Shown here piece after piece: positions 53,826 to 63,226 of a stretch of 64,000 nucleotides of DNA. The position numbers and the translations under genes are program-made. Source of the DNA: Gammaproteobacteria bacterium (lineage in GTDB: Bacteria > Pseudomonadota > Gammaproteobacteria > Steroidobacterales > Steroidobacteraceae); contig VBMV01000050.1 of NCBI GenBank assembly GCA_005878835.1, forward strand, positions 1 through 64,000. The letters run 5' to 3'. Under the pieces are notes generated by a model. It did not search any database. It had not been told where the DNA came from and saw only the letters and a list, made by a program, of their open reading frames with translations. Every line of letters starts with the position of its first letter. Positions within the stretch are counted from its first letter, which is position 1.

Positions 53826-54836
53826 TTACATCGCCCGCGCGCGCCTGAGCCCCGAGGCGGGCGGTTGCCCGCAGATGTCGGCCGCCAGCAGCGCCAGCTG
53901 GTCCCACGCATCGCCCACGACACGGCCCTTGATCGTGCGATCGACGCGCGCCGCACGCCGCGCGAGCGCCGCGAACGGCAGTCGCGACGCGCGCCGCAGC
54001 GCTTGCTCGAGCGCGGCTCGGTGGCGCTGCTGCGAGGCGGGCGGGCGGTCGCCGCCGCGAGCGCTCCATACGTCGCGCAGCGCGCGGCTCAGCGCCCACA
54101 GCACCAGAGTCGGCTCCGTGCCCTCGGCGCGCAGGCCCGTCAGCACGCGCAGCGCCCGCGCGGCTTCGCCCTTGAGTACCGCCTCGCCCAGCCCGAAGAC
54201 ATCAAAGCGCGCGCTGTCGGCGACACCGGCGAGTACGGTGTCGGGCGTCACCTTGCCCTCGGGCGCCAGCAGCGCGAGCTGGGTGAGCTCCTGGTGGGCC
54301 GCGAGCAGGTTCCCCTCGGTGCGCGCCGCCAGAAGCTCGAGCGCCTCATCGCTCGCGTCGAGCTTCAGCCGGCGGCAGCGGCCCTTGAGCCACGCCACCA
54401 GCCGGTGGCTGTCGACCGGCCAGATCTGCACCCAGGCGCCGTGCGCCTCGACCGAGCGCACCCAGTCGGCACCCTGCGCGTCGCGATCGAGGCGTGGCGT
54501 CAGAATGAGGAACAGGGTGTCAGGATCGCGCGCCTCGAGCAGTGCGATGAGAGCGGCGTTGCCCGCCGTGCCGGGCCTGCCGCTCGCCAGGCGGATCTCC
54601 ATCACGCGGCGTGCAGCGAACAGCGACAGGTTGGCGGCGGAGGCACGCACCTCGTCCCAGTCGGCGGCACGCTCGATGAAGTGCACCTCGCGCTGCGTGA
54701 AGCCCGCGCCGCGAGCCCGCGCCCGTACCGCGTCGGCGGCTTCCGCCGCGAGCAGCGGTTCGTCGCCGGAGACGAGATATGCCGGCAACAGCCGTTCCCC
54801 GAGGTGAGTGGCGAGCGAGTCGGAGGTGAGCTTCAA
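53826..54836 (-). CDS. holA: DNA polymerase III subunit delta
   Basis: 336 residues. The clamp-loader delta fold is recognised from LLPAYLVSGDEPLLAAEAADAVRARA at the N-terminus, LFAARRVMEIRLASGRPG, and LAARTEGNLLAAHQELTQLALL. Delta opens the beta clamp during loading. It heads the holA-nadD-rsfS-rlmH-maf-rng run after a 181-base gap that contains a hairpin, so it may have its own promoter. Confidence 0.94.
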   Translation of the reverse strand: MKLTSDSLATHLGERLLPAYLVSGDEPLLAAEAADAVRARARGAGFTQREVHFIERAADWDEVRASAANLSLFAARRVMEIRLASGRPGTAGNAALIALLEARDPDTLFLILTPRLDRDAQGADWVRSVEAHGAWVQIWPVDSHRLVAWLKGRCRRLKLDASDEALELLAARTEGNLLAAHQELTQLALLAPEGKVTPDTVLAGVADSARFDVFGLGEAVLKGEAARALRVLTGLRAEGTEPTLVLWALSRALRDVWSARGGDRPPASQQRHRAALEQALRRASRLPFAALARRAARVDRTIKGRVVGDAWDQLALLAADICGQPPASGLRRARAM

Positions 54837-54920
54837 AAGGCCTCATGCGGTGAGGGGCGTGCGGGTGACCCACAGCCTGGCCCTGTGGGCAGGCTGCCGG
54901 CTCATTATTACATCGTAGAA

Positions 54921-54943
54921 CCACCCGCGAGGGTGGCGGGTGG
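54921..54943 (-). terminator. Hairpin in the gap between the zincin-like gene and holA
   Basis: CCACCCGC pairs with GCGGGTGG around a seven-base loop, followed on the minus strand by TTCTACGATGTAATAATG. The stem may end the lptE-zincin transcript; the AT-rich TAATAAT just downstream could be a -10 box for holA. The remainder of the 181-base gap (54837-55017) shows nothing else. Confidence 0.45.
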
Positions 54944-55017
54944 CGAACCAACGCGCGGGGGACGGGTGCCGGCCGTTGCGCATAAGCAGCAGCAGTTGCC
55001 TGCCTCCCCTGGGACGG

Positions 55018-55572
55018 CTACCCTGCAGGTTCCGCTGAGGCTGAGTTGCGCACCGCCCCGGTCACCCGGCCGGCGGCGTCGATGAGGCCGTGCCGCCACA
55101 GCCAGTCACGCGCATCGGTTGCATCCTGCGCGAACCACGCGCGCGTGCTGCCGAGGCGGAAGCTGTAGCCCCATTGGTCCATGTCGCAGAACATGCGCTC
55201 CCGGCCGACACCGGGCAGCTGCCCGGCAAGCAGCACCTGCAGATAGCACACCGCCGACTCCTCGAGATCGCTCCCGCCGGCATCCCGGTCGAGGCCCGCG
55301 CGCCGCTCGGCAGTCATGCAGATGTAGTGGCTCGCCTCGTGCAGCAGCGAGTGCACCGGGGTGTCGAGCCGCGCGTACAGCCGCTCGCCCTTGAGGCCCG
55401 CCTCGCTGTGACCCCAGTAGGATCCCGGTATGCCTTCCCCGGGCGCGACCAGCGTGAGGTGCGCCCCGTAGCGGGCGAGCAGCAGCGCCAGGGCCACGCG
55501 ATCGGTGGCGTTCAGCAGGAGCACCGCGGGAGCTGTGGTCACGGGGGGCGGGCGCGTGGGCCTTCGCGTCAC
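55018..55572 (-). CDS. Small zincin-like protein with HExxH motif, unknown function
   Basis: 184 residues from GTG at 55572, overlapping the lptE stop. LLHEASHYICM at about residues 76-86 contains HExxH, and the Glu pair in SDLEESAVCYLQVLL about 25 residues later could supply the third zinc ligand, as in gluzincins. YWGHSEAGLKGERLYARLDTPVHS precedes it. No signal peptide is visible. I do not recognise a named family. It is inserted in the otherwise conserved leuS-lptE-holA order and is cotranscribed with lptE. Confidence 0.75.
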   Translation of the reverse strand: MTRRPTRPPPVTTAPAVLLLNATDRVALALLLARYGAHLTLVAPGEGIPGSYWGHSEAGLKGERLYARLDTPVHSLLHEASHYICMTAERRAGLDRDAGGSDLEESAVCYLQVLLAGQLPGVGRERMFCDMDQWGYSFRLGSTRAWFAQDATDARDWLWRHGLIDAAGRVTGAVRNSASAEPAG

Positions 55573-56057
55573 AGACTCGACAGCCGCCGCATGACCATGT
55601 CGGCGAGATCGCGCGCCATGTCCGCGCGCAGCACGTCGTCCTCGTGCCCCTTGGCGAGCAGCAGACGCTCGTCGAAGCTGTAGGTGCGCGTAGCGGAGAC
55701 CTCCTGCTGCGGCAACAGCTCCTTGTCCCCGGCGGTGACCGAGAAGCCGACCGTGTAGGTCACTTCATACTGCTTGGGCTGGTTGGTGGCCGACACCGAC
55801 ACCACGCGCCGCGTGAGATTGTCCTTGACGATGCTCACGACAGCGGATGCCTGGCCCTTCTCGCGCGCCAGGTGCGCCCCGTTCGACAACAGCGCGCGAC
55901 GCAGGCTCTGCACGAAATCGCTCTGCCGGTCCGGCACCTCCAGATACGGGGTCTTCACCGGGTCCGGCAGGGGTGCGCGGCCTTGCAGATGAAAGCCGCA
56001 CGCGCCGAGCAGCAGCGCCGCGGCGGCCGCGCCCGGCACGTGCATGCGCCGCCTCAT
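55569..56057 (-). CDS. lptE: LPS-assembly lipoprotein LptE
   Basis: 162 residues with a lipoprotein signal peptide and lipobox (AAAALLLGAC, Cys about 20) followed by GFHLQGRAPLP, the standard start of mature LptE. YEVTYTVGFSVTAGDKELLPQQEVSATRTYSFD is the conserved beta-strand region. LptE plugs the LptD barrel in the outer membrane for LPS insertion. The start overlaps the leuS stop by one base. Confidence 0.94.
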   Translation of the reverse strand: MRRRMHVPGAAAAALLLGACGFHLQGRAPLPDPVKTPYLEVPDRQSDFVQSLRRALLSNGAHLAREKGQASAVVSIVKDNLTRRVVSVSATNQPKQYEVTYTVGFSVTAGDKELLPQQEVSATRTYSFDERLLLAKGHEDDVLRADMARDLADMVMRRLSSL

Positions 56058-58675
56058 CAGATGACCACGTTGACCAGTTTGCCGGGCACCACGATCACGC
56101 GCCTCACCGGCTTGTCGGCCAGGAACCTGCGCACCTGGGCGTCTGCCAGCGCCGCGGCACGCACCGCGGCCTCATCGGCGTCCACCGCGACGCTGATGCG
56201 CCCGCGCAGCTTGCCGTTCACCTGCACGACGATCTCGTAGCTTTCCTGCGCCAGCGCCGCCGCATCCGGCGCCGGCCAGCGCTCGTCCACCAGCGCGCTC
56301 GTCGACCCCAGCGCCTGCCACAGCGCGTGACACACGTGCGGGGTGATGGGCGCGAGCACCAGGACCGCGATCCGCAGCGCCTCCTGGCGCACGGCGCGCC
56401 CTTGGGCACTCGGGTCGCCGAAGCGCCCGAGGGCATTCAGCAGTTCCATGATGGCGGCGATCGCGGTGTTGAAATTGCGGCGCCGGCCGATGTCGTCGGT
56501 GGCCTTGGCGAGTGCCTGGTGCGCGGTGCGCCGCAGCTCGCGCTGCGCGCCCGTCAGCGCGCTCGCCTTCAGCGCCGCTGCCGGGCCCGCCGCAACGTGC
56601 TCGTACACCGCATGCCACAGCCGGCGGATGAAGCGCGAGGCGCCCTGAACCCCTTCGTCGGACCATTCCAGCGTCTGCTCCGGGGGCGAGGCGAACATCA
56701 TGAACAACCGGGCGGTGTCGGCGCCAAACCGCTCGATCAGGCCTTCGGGGTCGACCCCGTTACCCTCGGACTTCGACATCTTCCCCAGGCCCTCGTGCGT
56801 GACGGGCACGGTGCCGAGGTCGGCGGTCAGCACCTCGTGCACCTCGGTGCCGTCGGGCCCGCGGCGGGTGTCCACCTCGGCGGGGTTGAAGTAGCGCTTG
56901 CGTTCGCCGGCGGCCTGGTATGAATAGATGTGGTTCAGCACCATGCCCTGGGTGAGGAGCCGCGTGAACGGCTCGCCGAAGCCGAGCAGATGCAAGTCGC
57001 GCATCACCTTGGTCCAGAAGCGCGCATACAACAGGTGCAGGATGGCGTGCTCGATGCCGCCGATGTACTGATCCACCGGCAGCCAGTAGTCCACGCGCGC
57101 GTCCACCATGGCGGGGGCGCCCGGGCACGCGTAGCGCATGAAGTACCAGGACGAGTCGACGAAGGTGTCCATGGTGTCGGTTTCGCGCCTGGCCGGCTGA
57201 CCGCACTTCGGGCAGCCGCACTCGTAGAACGCCGCACACCTGGCGAGCGGATTGCCGCCGCCATCCGGCACCAGGTCCTCGGGCAGCACCACCGGCAACT
57301 GCTCGTCCGGCACCGGCACCGCGCCGCACGCGCCGCAGTGGATGATCGGAATCGGGCAGCCCCAGTAGCGCTGCCGGGAAATGCCCCAGTCGCGCAGGCG
57401 GTACTGCACGCGCTTGCTGCCGAGGCCCTTCTGTTCGAGCGCCGCGGCGATGGCATCCACCGCTGCCTGGAACGTCAGGCCCGAGAATTGCGCCGAGTTC
57501 ACCGTGATGCCGACTTCCGCGTAGGCCGGGATCCAGGGCGCGCGCACCTCCTGGTAGGCGCCGCTGCCGGAGCGCACCACGGTGACCACCGGCAGGGCGT
57601 TGCGCAGCGCGAACTCGAAATCCCGCTCATCGTGCGCCGGCACGCCCATGACCGCGCCCTCGCCGTAGGCCATGAGCACGTAGTTGGCGACCCAGATCTC
57701 GAGCGGCGCGCCGCTCAGGGGGTGAAGCACGTGCAGCCCGGTCGGCCGGCCCTTCTTCTCCTGCGTCGCGAGCGCGGCCTCCGTCACGCCGCCACGACGG
57801 CACTCGTCGATGAACGCGGCGAGCGCCGGGTCGTGCCGCGCGGCGGCGAGCGCCACCGGATGCTCGGCGGCGATCGCCATGAAGGTCGCGCCGAAGAGTG
57901 TATCGGCGCGCGTGGTGAACACCTTCAGCGCCCCCGCGCCGCCTGTGGCCCGGACCGTATCGGGGGCGTAGGGAAAGGCGATGTCGCACCCCTCGCTCCT
58001 GCCGATCCAGTTCGCCTGCATCACGCGCACGCGCTCGGGCCAGTCGCCGAGGGTATCGAGCGCCTCGAGCAGCTCCTGCGCGTAGCGCGTGATCGCCAGG
58101 TAGTACATGGGGATCTCGCGCTTCTCCACCGGCGCCCCGGTGCGCCAGCCGCGGCCGTCGATCACCTGCTCGTTGGCGAGCACGGTCTGATCGACCGGAT
58201 CCCAGTTCACGACGCCGGTCTTGCGGTAGGCGATGCCCCGCTCGAGCATGCGCAGGAACAACCACTGGTTCCAGCGGTAGTAGTCCGGGTCGCAAGTGGC
58301 GAGCTCGCGGCGCCAGTCGATGGCGAAGCCGAGGGACTTGAGCTGTGCGCGCATGTGGGAAATGTTCTCGCGGGTCCAGCGCGCCGGTGGCACGCCATTG
58401 CTGATCGCCGCGTTCTCGGCCGGCAGGCCGAACGCATCCCAGCCCATGGGCTGCAGCACGTTGTATCCCTGCATGCGCAGGTAACGCGCCAGCACATCTC
58501 CGATGGTGTAGTTGCGCACGTGGCCCATGTGCAGGCGCCCGGACGGATACGGCAGCATCGACAGGCAGTAGAACTTCGGCCGCGTCGCATCCTCACGCAC
58601 CTCGAAGGCGCGCCGCTCGTCCCAATACTGCTGCGCGGCGCGCTCGACGGCCGCGGGATCGTAGCTCTCTTGCAT
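56057..58675 (-). CDS. leuS: Leucyl-tRNA synthetase
   Basis: 872 residues from ATG at 58675; the track's longer ORF is antisense-region read-through. The class I motifs are [21 protein letters not shown] and [12 protein letters not shown]. The CP1 editing domain (about 220-420) includes [16 protein letters not shown] and [27 protein letters not shown] and the C-terminal [11 protein letters not shown] are typical of LeuRS. Genes leuS-lptE-holA-nadD follow the common gammaproteobacterial order. Confidence 0.98.
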   Translation of the reverse strand: MQESYDPAAVERAAQQYWDERRAFEVREDATRPKFYCLSMLPYPSGRLHMGHVRNYTIGDVLARYLRMQGYNVLQPMGWDAFGLPAENAAISNGVPPARWTRENISHMRAQLKSLGFAIDWRRELATCDPDYYRWNQWLFLRMLERGIAYRKTGVVNWDPVDQTVLANEQVIDGRGWRTGAPVEKREIPMYYLAITRYAQELLEALDTLGDWPERVRVMQANWIGRSEGCDIAFPYAPDTVRATGGAGALKVFTTRADTLFGATFMAIAAEHPVALAAARHDPALAAFIDECRRGGVTEAALATQEKKGRPTGLHVLHPLSGAPLEIWVANYVLMAYGEGAVMGVPAHDERDFEFALRNALPVVTVVRSGSGAYQEVRAPWIPAYAEVGITVNSAQFSGLTFQAAVDAIAAALEQKGLGSKRVQYRLRDWGISRQRYWGCPIPIIHCGACGAVPVPDEQLPVVLPEDLVPDGGGNPLARCAAFYECGCPKCGQPARRETDTMDTFVDSSWYFMRYACPGAPAMVDARVDYWLPVDQYIGGIEHAILHLLYARFWTKVMRDLHLLGFGEPFTRLLTQGMVLNHIYSYQAAGERKRYFNPAEVDTRRGPDGTEVHEVLTADLGTVPVTHEGLGKMSKSEGNGVDPEGLIERFGADTARLFMMFASPPEQTLEWSDEGVQGASRFIRRLWHAVYEHVAAGPAAALKASALTGAQRELRRTAHQALAKATDDIGRRRNFNTAIAAIMELLNALGRFGDPSAQGRAVRQEALRIAVLVLAPITPHVCHALWQALGSTSALVDERWPAPDAAALAQESYEIVVQVNGKLRGRISVAVDADEAAVRAAALADAQVRRFLADKPVRRVIVVPGKLVNVVI

Positions 58676-58680
58676 CGTTG

Positions 58681-60210
58681 TTACGGCAGGCGCAGCGGTA
58701 CGAAGATCTGGGCGTCCTCGCGCTGGATCAGCAGCGCCACGCTCTTGCCCGCGGATTTGGCCGCATCCTGCAGCTCCTTCACCGAGTGCACGCGCCTGCC
58801 GTTGATGCCCAGAATGATGTCGCCCGGCTGGACTTCGGCAGCCTGGGCGGGGCCCGAGACCTCCTCGACCACCAGACTCCCCTGCGTGTTCGCCTGCTCC
58901 TTCTCCTGCGGCGCGAGCGGCCGCACGGTCAGTCCCAGCGCGCTCGCCCGATCGCCGCCGTGGCCCGCGGGCTTGCCCGCTCGCGCGGTGAGCTGTGGCT
59001 GCTCCTTCAGTTCCGCAACCCTGACGTTGATGCTCTGCTCCTTGCCGTTGCGCCACACCGACAGGGTGGCATCCGAGCCCGGCCGCATCGCGGCGATGGC
59101 ACCGGAGAGCTCGCCGTAGCGCTCGATCGCGTGCCCGCCGACACCGAGGATGACATCCCCCGCGGCGATTCCCGCGTGGGCCGCCGGGCCGTCCTTCTCC
59201 ACCGAGGACACCAGTGCGCCGTGCGGCCGCTCGAGTCCGAAGGACTCGGCGAGCTGCGCGTTGACGTCCTGGATGGTCACGCCGATGCGGCCGCGGACCA
59301 CGTGGCCGGTCTTGATCAGCTGCTCCTCGACGTTGCGCGCCACGTCGATCGGAATGGCGAACGAGACGCCCATGAAGCCGCCGGTGCGGCTGAAGATCTG
59401 CGAGTTGATGCCGATCACCTCGCCTGCCATGTTGAACAGCGGTCCGCCCGAGTTGCCGGGATTCACCGCCACGTCGGTCTGGATGAACGGCACGTAGTTC
59501 TCGCCCGGCACCGAGCGCGAGGTGGCGCTGATGATGCCCGCGGTGGCGCTGTTCTCGAAGCCGAAGGGCGAGCCGATCGCGAGCACCCACTGCCCTGGCT
59601 TGATGCGCGAGGGATCGCCGAGCTTCACGATGGGCAGGTTGGTGGCGCTGATCTTGATTACCGCCACGTCGGTGCGCTCGTCGGCGCCGATGACCTTGGC
59701 GGGGAACTCGCGCCGGTCGGTGAGGCGCACCGTCACCTCATCCGCGTTGGCCACCACGTGCGTGTTGGTGAGGATGTAGCCGTCGGAGTTGACGATGAAT
59801 CCGGAGCCCGCGCCGCGCGCCGGCGGCTGGTGGGCGCGCGGCCCCTGCTCGGGGCCGGGAACGCCGAAGCGGCGGAAGAAATCATAGAACGGATCGTTGG
59901 GCGACAGTCCCGGCGGGCCCCCGGCCGCGGGCTGCGCCTTCTCCACGACCTCCACGTTCACGACCGCAGGCCCGTAGCGGTCCACCAGCTGCGAGAAGTC
60001 CGGCAGCCCCCGCAGCACGGGCTCCGCTGCCGGGGCGGACGGGGAGCCCGGGGCCTGCGCGGCGGCGGGCGCCGCCGCCGTGGGCGCAGCGGCGCGCGTG
60101 GACTGGGCGCTCAGGTCGCGCGAACAGGCCGCCAGGGCCACTGCGATGGCGCACAGCGCGATCATGCGCTTCAGGGGCGGAGTGAGAGTCGACTCGAACT
60201 TGGGGTTCAT
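58681..60210 (-). CDS. HtrA/DegP-family serine protease with lipoprotein signal
   Basis: 509 residues from ATG at 60210. The signal sequence ends LAAC (Cys29), a lipobox, so the protein is probably lipidated; Ser at +2 would favour the outer membrane. The trypsin-like domain has His151 (ILTNTHVV), Asp181 (ERTDVAVIK) and Ser254 (NPGNSGGPL). Two PDZ domains follow (about 310-390 with [16 protein letters not shown], and 425-505 with [28 protein letters not shown]). Most DegP/DegQ proteins are soluble in the periplasm. It is inserted between lnt and leuS, six bases before leuS. Confidence 0.92.
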   Translation of the reverse strand: MNPKFESTLTPPLKRMIALCAIAVALAACSRDLSAQSTRAAAPTAAAPAAAQAPGSPSAPAAEPVLRGLPDFSQLVDRYGPAVVNVEVVEKAQPAAGGPPGLSPNDPFYDFFRRFGVPGPEQGPRAHQPPARGAGSGFIVNSDGYILTNTHVVANADEVTVRLTDRREFPAKVIGADERTDVAVIKISATNLPIVKLGDPSRIKPGQWVLAIGSPFGFENSATAGIISATSRSVPGENYVPFIQTDVAVNPGNSGGPLFNMAGEVIGINSQIFSRTGGFMGVSFAIPIDVARNVEEQLIKTGHVVRGRIGVTIQDVNAQLAESFGLERPHGALVSSVEKDGPAAHAGIAAGDVILGVGGHAIERYGELSGAIAAMRPGSDATLSVWRNGKEQSINVRVAELKEQPQLTARAGKPAGHGGDRASALGLTVRPLAPQEKEQANTQGSLVVEEVSGPAQAAEVQPGDIILGINGRRVHSVKELQDAAKSAGKSVALLIQREDAQIFVPLRLP

Positions 60211-60226
60211 GGGGACACTTCCAGCT

Positions 60227-61822
60227 TCAGTCACGAACGGCCGGCCTGGCCGCGCTGCGCCGGCCCCTATCATTCCGCACCCACAGCCCGTACGCCAGCG
60301 CCAGCGCGGCCAGGCTCATGACCAGCCAGTTCCCAACATGCGCGTAGGGCGGCAGGCCCCTGAGAGGCACGATCCTTGAGACCAGCACCCAGGGTCGGAA
60401 TTCCGGGGCGCGCGCGATCACTTCGCCATGCGGACCGATCACGGCCGAAATGCCGTCATTGGCGGCACGCACCAGGAAGCGGCCCTCCTCCAGCGCGCGC
60501 ATGCGCGCGATCTGGAAGTGCTGGTGCCGGGCGCTCGAGTGGCCGAACCAGGCGTCGTTGGTGACGTTGACCAGGGCGTCGGCGGCGGGTAACACCCGCA
60601 GCATGGAGCTGCCGTAGGCGTCCTCGTAGCACACCGTGGCGCCGAGCCGCAGGTGCGCCGCGGGCAGGGGCGGCTGGTCCGCGGCCCCGGGCGTGAAGTC
60701 CGAATACGGCAGGCTCATCAGGCGCATCCACGAGCGCACGAAGCGCGGCACGGGAAAGATTTCCGCGAACGGCACGAGGTGATGCTTGTCGTACCAGCTC
60801 ACCTCCTGATCGAGGGCGAGCACCGAGTTGAAGTAGCGCGGCGCGGCGTTGTCGGCTGCGCCGCCTTGCGCGCGCAGGACGCCCAGCACCAGCGCCGAGC
60901 CATGGGTGTAGGCCTCGCTGTACAGGTGGCTGAGGTAGGGGACGAGGTCGTTGGCGACGTCGGCGGGCGCGGACTCCGGCCACACGATGAGCTGCGTGCC
61001 GAGTGCCTTCTCGGTGAGCGTCCGGTAGGCCTCGAGCGTCGTGTCGCGGTTGCTCTCGAGCCACTTCTCGTCCTGCGGTATCGCCGCCTGTACCACGGCC
61101 ACCGATACCGGCGCCCCGGCGGCCTGGGTCCAGGAGTGCCCGTGCAGCGCCGCCCCGAGAGCCCACGGAACGATGAGCAGGATGGCGGCGAGGATGCGGA
61201 TTCGCCGGGCGCCACAGGCGAGGGCGACCAGTGCGCCTGCGCTCACCAGCAGCAGCGCACTGATGCCGTAGACGCCCACCACCGGGGCGAAACCGGCGAG
61301 CCAGGTGTCGGTCTGGGAGTAGCCGAGCGACAGCCAGGCAAACCCCGACAGGAACCAGCCGCGCCACCACTCGATGAGGAGCCAGCTCGCCGGCAGCGCG
61401 GCCAGCCAGCGCACCGCGCCGCTCGGCGGCAGCCAGCGCGCCACCGCGTACCCGAGCGCCGCCTGATACAGGCCCATGACCAGCACCAGCCCCAGCAGCA
61501 GGAACAGGGCGAGCCACACGGGCGCCGGGCCGTGGACGTGGATGCTGGCGTACAGCCAGTAGGTGCCGGCGGCGAAGGTGGCGCAGTTGAAGCAGAACCC
61601 GAGCCGCGCCGCCTCGCCGGGCGTGGCGTCCTGCCACAGCCACAGGAGCACCGCCGGACACAGCACCGCCAGCGGCCACAGATTGAGCGGCGCAAACGCG
61701 GCGGCGAGCGCCGCCCCGGCGGCAACCGCCAGCCCCGCCCGCAGCGCCGCGGACGGCGGCGACGGCAGGCGGTAGTGCTCTTGCGCCGGCGTCGTGACGG
61801 CGGCGTCCGGCGAGTCGCTCAT
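60227..61822 (-). CDS. lnt: Apolipoprotein N-acyltransferase
   Basis: 531 residues. An N-terminal bundle of about seven membrane helices (to residue 235) is followed by the periplasmic nitrilase domain with the Glu-Lys-Cys triad in IVWPESAPAD, YDKHHLVPFAE and GATVCYEDAYG. A last helix lies at the C-terminus (LVMSLAALALAYGLWV). Lnt adds the third acyl chain to lipoproteins. It lies 12 bases after corC and 16 before the HtrA gene. Confidence 0.96.
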   Translation of the reverse strand: MSDSPDAAVTTPAQEHYRLPSPPSAALRAGLAVAAGAALAAAFAPLNLWPLAVLCPAVLLWLWQDATPGEAARLGFCFNCATFAAGTYWLYASIHVHGPAPVWLALFLLLGLVLVMGLYQAALGYAVARWLPPSGAVRWLAALPASWLLIEWWRGWFLSGFAWLSLGYSQTDTWLAGFAPVVGVYGISALLLVSAGALVALACGARRIRILAAILLIVPWALGAALHGHSWTQAAGAPVSVAVVQAAIPQDEKWLESNRDTTLEAYRTLTEKALGTQLIVWPESAPADVANDLVPYLSHLYSEAYTHGSALVLGVLRAQGGAADNAAPRYFNSVLALDQEVSWYDKHHLVPFAEIFPVPRFVRSWMRLMSLPYSDFTPGAADQPPLPAAHLRLGATVCYEDAYGSSMLRVLPAADALVNVTNDAWFGHSSARHQHFQIARMRALEEGRFLVRAANDGISAVIGPHGEVIARAPEFRPWVLVSRIVPLRGLPPYAHVGNWLVMSLAALALAYGLWVRNDRGRRSAARPAVRD

Positions 61823-61834
61823 GGCGGCCAGGAG

Positions 61835-62707
61835 CTACGCGCCCGCGGCCCGCTCGTCCGGCGGCAGCACGTCGCGCGGCGCCACCACGCGCAGCGCATC
61901 GATGCGGCGCCGGTCGGCGCGCAGCACCCGGAACTCGAAGCCGCCGATGCTCGCGCTCTCGCCGCGCCGCGGCAGCCGGCCGAGCTCCTTCATGAGCAGG
62001 CCGGCGACGGTGTCGACGCCCTCGGCCTCCGAGAGCCGCGCGCCGAAATACTCGTTGAACTCCGCAATGCGGGTGACACCGCGCACCGTGAACTGCGCTT
62101 CCGCGTCGCGGCGGATGTTCTGGTCGTCCTCGACGTCGAACTCGTCGTCGATCTCGCCGACGATCTGCTCGATGACGTCCTCGATGGTGCACAGTCCGGA
62201 CACGCCGCCGTACTCGTCGACCACGATCGCCATGTGGTTGCGGTTGCGGCGGAACTCCTTCAGCAGCACGTTGAGACGCTTGGACTCGGGCACGAACACC
62301 GCCGGACGCATGTACTCGCGGATGTCGAAGCGCTCGCGTGCCGAGGCGGTGGTGAGACGCAGCAGGTCCTTCGCCAGCAGGATCCCGACGATGTCGTCGC
62401 GATCCTCGTCCATCACCGGGAAACGCGAGTGACCCGACTCCACCACCACCGGCAGGATGCGCGCAGCCGGCTCATCGCGCCGCACGAACACCATCTGCGC
62501 GCGCGGCACCATGATGTCGCGCACCTGCAGGTCGCCGACCTCGAGCACCCCCTCGAGCATGGTGAGGGCATCGCCGTCGACGAGCCCGCGCTCGCCGGCC
62601 TCGCGCAGCACCGCCAGCAGATCCTTGCGGTCCTGCAGCTCGGGCGCCAGTCCCTGCGCGAGGCGCTTCATCAGCCAGCGGCCGGTGGAGTTCAGATCCT
62701 TCGGCAT
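61835..62707 (-). CDS. corC: CorC/HlyC-type CBS-domain protein (YbeX)
   Basis: 290 residues. A CBS pair at about 65-190 (VRDIMVPRAQMVFVRRDEPAARILPVVVESGHSRFPV; VDEYGGVSGLCTIEDVIEQIVGEIDDEFD) is followed by a CorC_HlyC C-terminal domain. YbeX is associated with ribosome metabolism and cation efflux in E. coli; its biochemical role is unsettled. It lies three bases after ybeY in the phoH-ybeY-corC-lnt operon. Confidence 0.94.
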   Translation of the reverse strand: MPKDLNSTGRWLMKRLAQGLAPELQDRKDLLAVLREAGERGLVDGDALTMLEGVLEVGDLQVRDIMVPRAQMVFVRRDEPAARILPVVVESGHSRFPVMDEDRDDIVGILLAKDLLRLTTASARERFDIREYMRPAVFVPESKRLNVLLKEFRRNRNHMAIVVDEYGGVSGLCTIEDVIEQIVGEIDDEFDVEDDQNIRRDAEAQFTVRGVTRIAEFNEYFGARLSEAEGVDTVAGLLMKELGRLPRRGESASIGGFEFRVLRADRRRIDALRVVAPRDVLPPDERAAGA

Positions 62708-62710
62708 CGG

Positions 62711-63226
62711 CTAACTGCTCCGGTAGGGATTGGCGAATCCCAGGCGCTTGAGCAGCGCGATCTCGCGCCGCTCCATGCGCCGCGCATCCGCGGCGCGCTC
62801 GTGGTCGTAGCCCAGCAGGTGCAGCGTGCCGTGCACCACCAGGTGCGCCCAGTGCGCCTTCAGGCTCTTGTCCTGCGCGCGCGCCTCGGCGCGCAGCACG
62901 CGCGGGCAGATCACCAGCTCCCCGAGGACGCGCGCCCCGCGGGCCGGCGCGCGCGGCAGCGCGACGGAAGCGAAGGACAGCACGTTGGTCGGCGCATCAC
63001 GGCCGCGGAAGCGTGCATTGAGCCGGCGGCTCTCGGGCGCCCCCACGATGCACACCCCGAGCTCGCGCCCGCTCACCGCCCCGCCTGCCGCCACGTTTGC
63101 CCAGCGCGCAAGCTCTCGCCGCGTCGGCGACCAGCTGCGCACGCGCCGCTGTAGCTGCACCCGCACGCCGCGCCGCCCGTGTCGCGCTGCGGCACGGGGC
63201 TCGCGCCGGCGCCGCGCCGGCCTCAT
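62711..63226 (-). CDS. ybeY: Endoribonuclease YbeY
   Basis: 171 residues from ATG at 63226, overlapping the phoH stop (ATGA); the track's longer start runs through phoH. The zinc motif is [12 protein letters not shown] with three His. [31 protein letters not shown] is the conserved central block. YbeY processes 16S rRNA 3' ends and participates in ribosome quality control. The first 25 residues are very Arg-rich and not conserved, so the true start may be internal. Confidence 0.94.
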   Translation of the reverse strand: MRPARRRREPRAAARHGRRGVRVQLQRRVRSWSPTRRELARWANVAAGGAVSGRELGVCIVGAPESRRLNARFRGRDAPTNVLSFASVALPRAPARGARVLGELVICPRVLRAEARAQDKSLKAHWAHLVVHGTLHLLGYDHERAADARRMERREIALLKRLGFANPYRSS

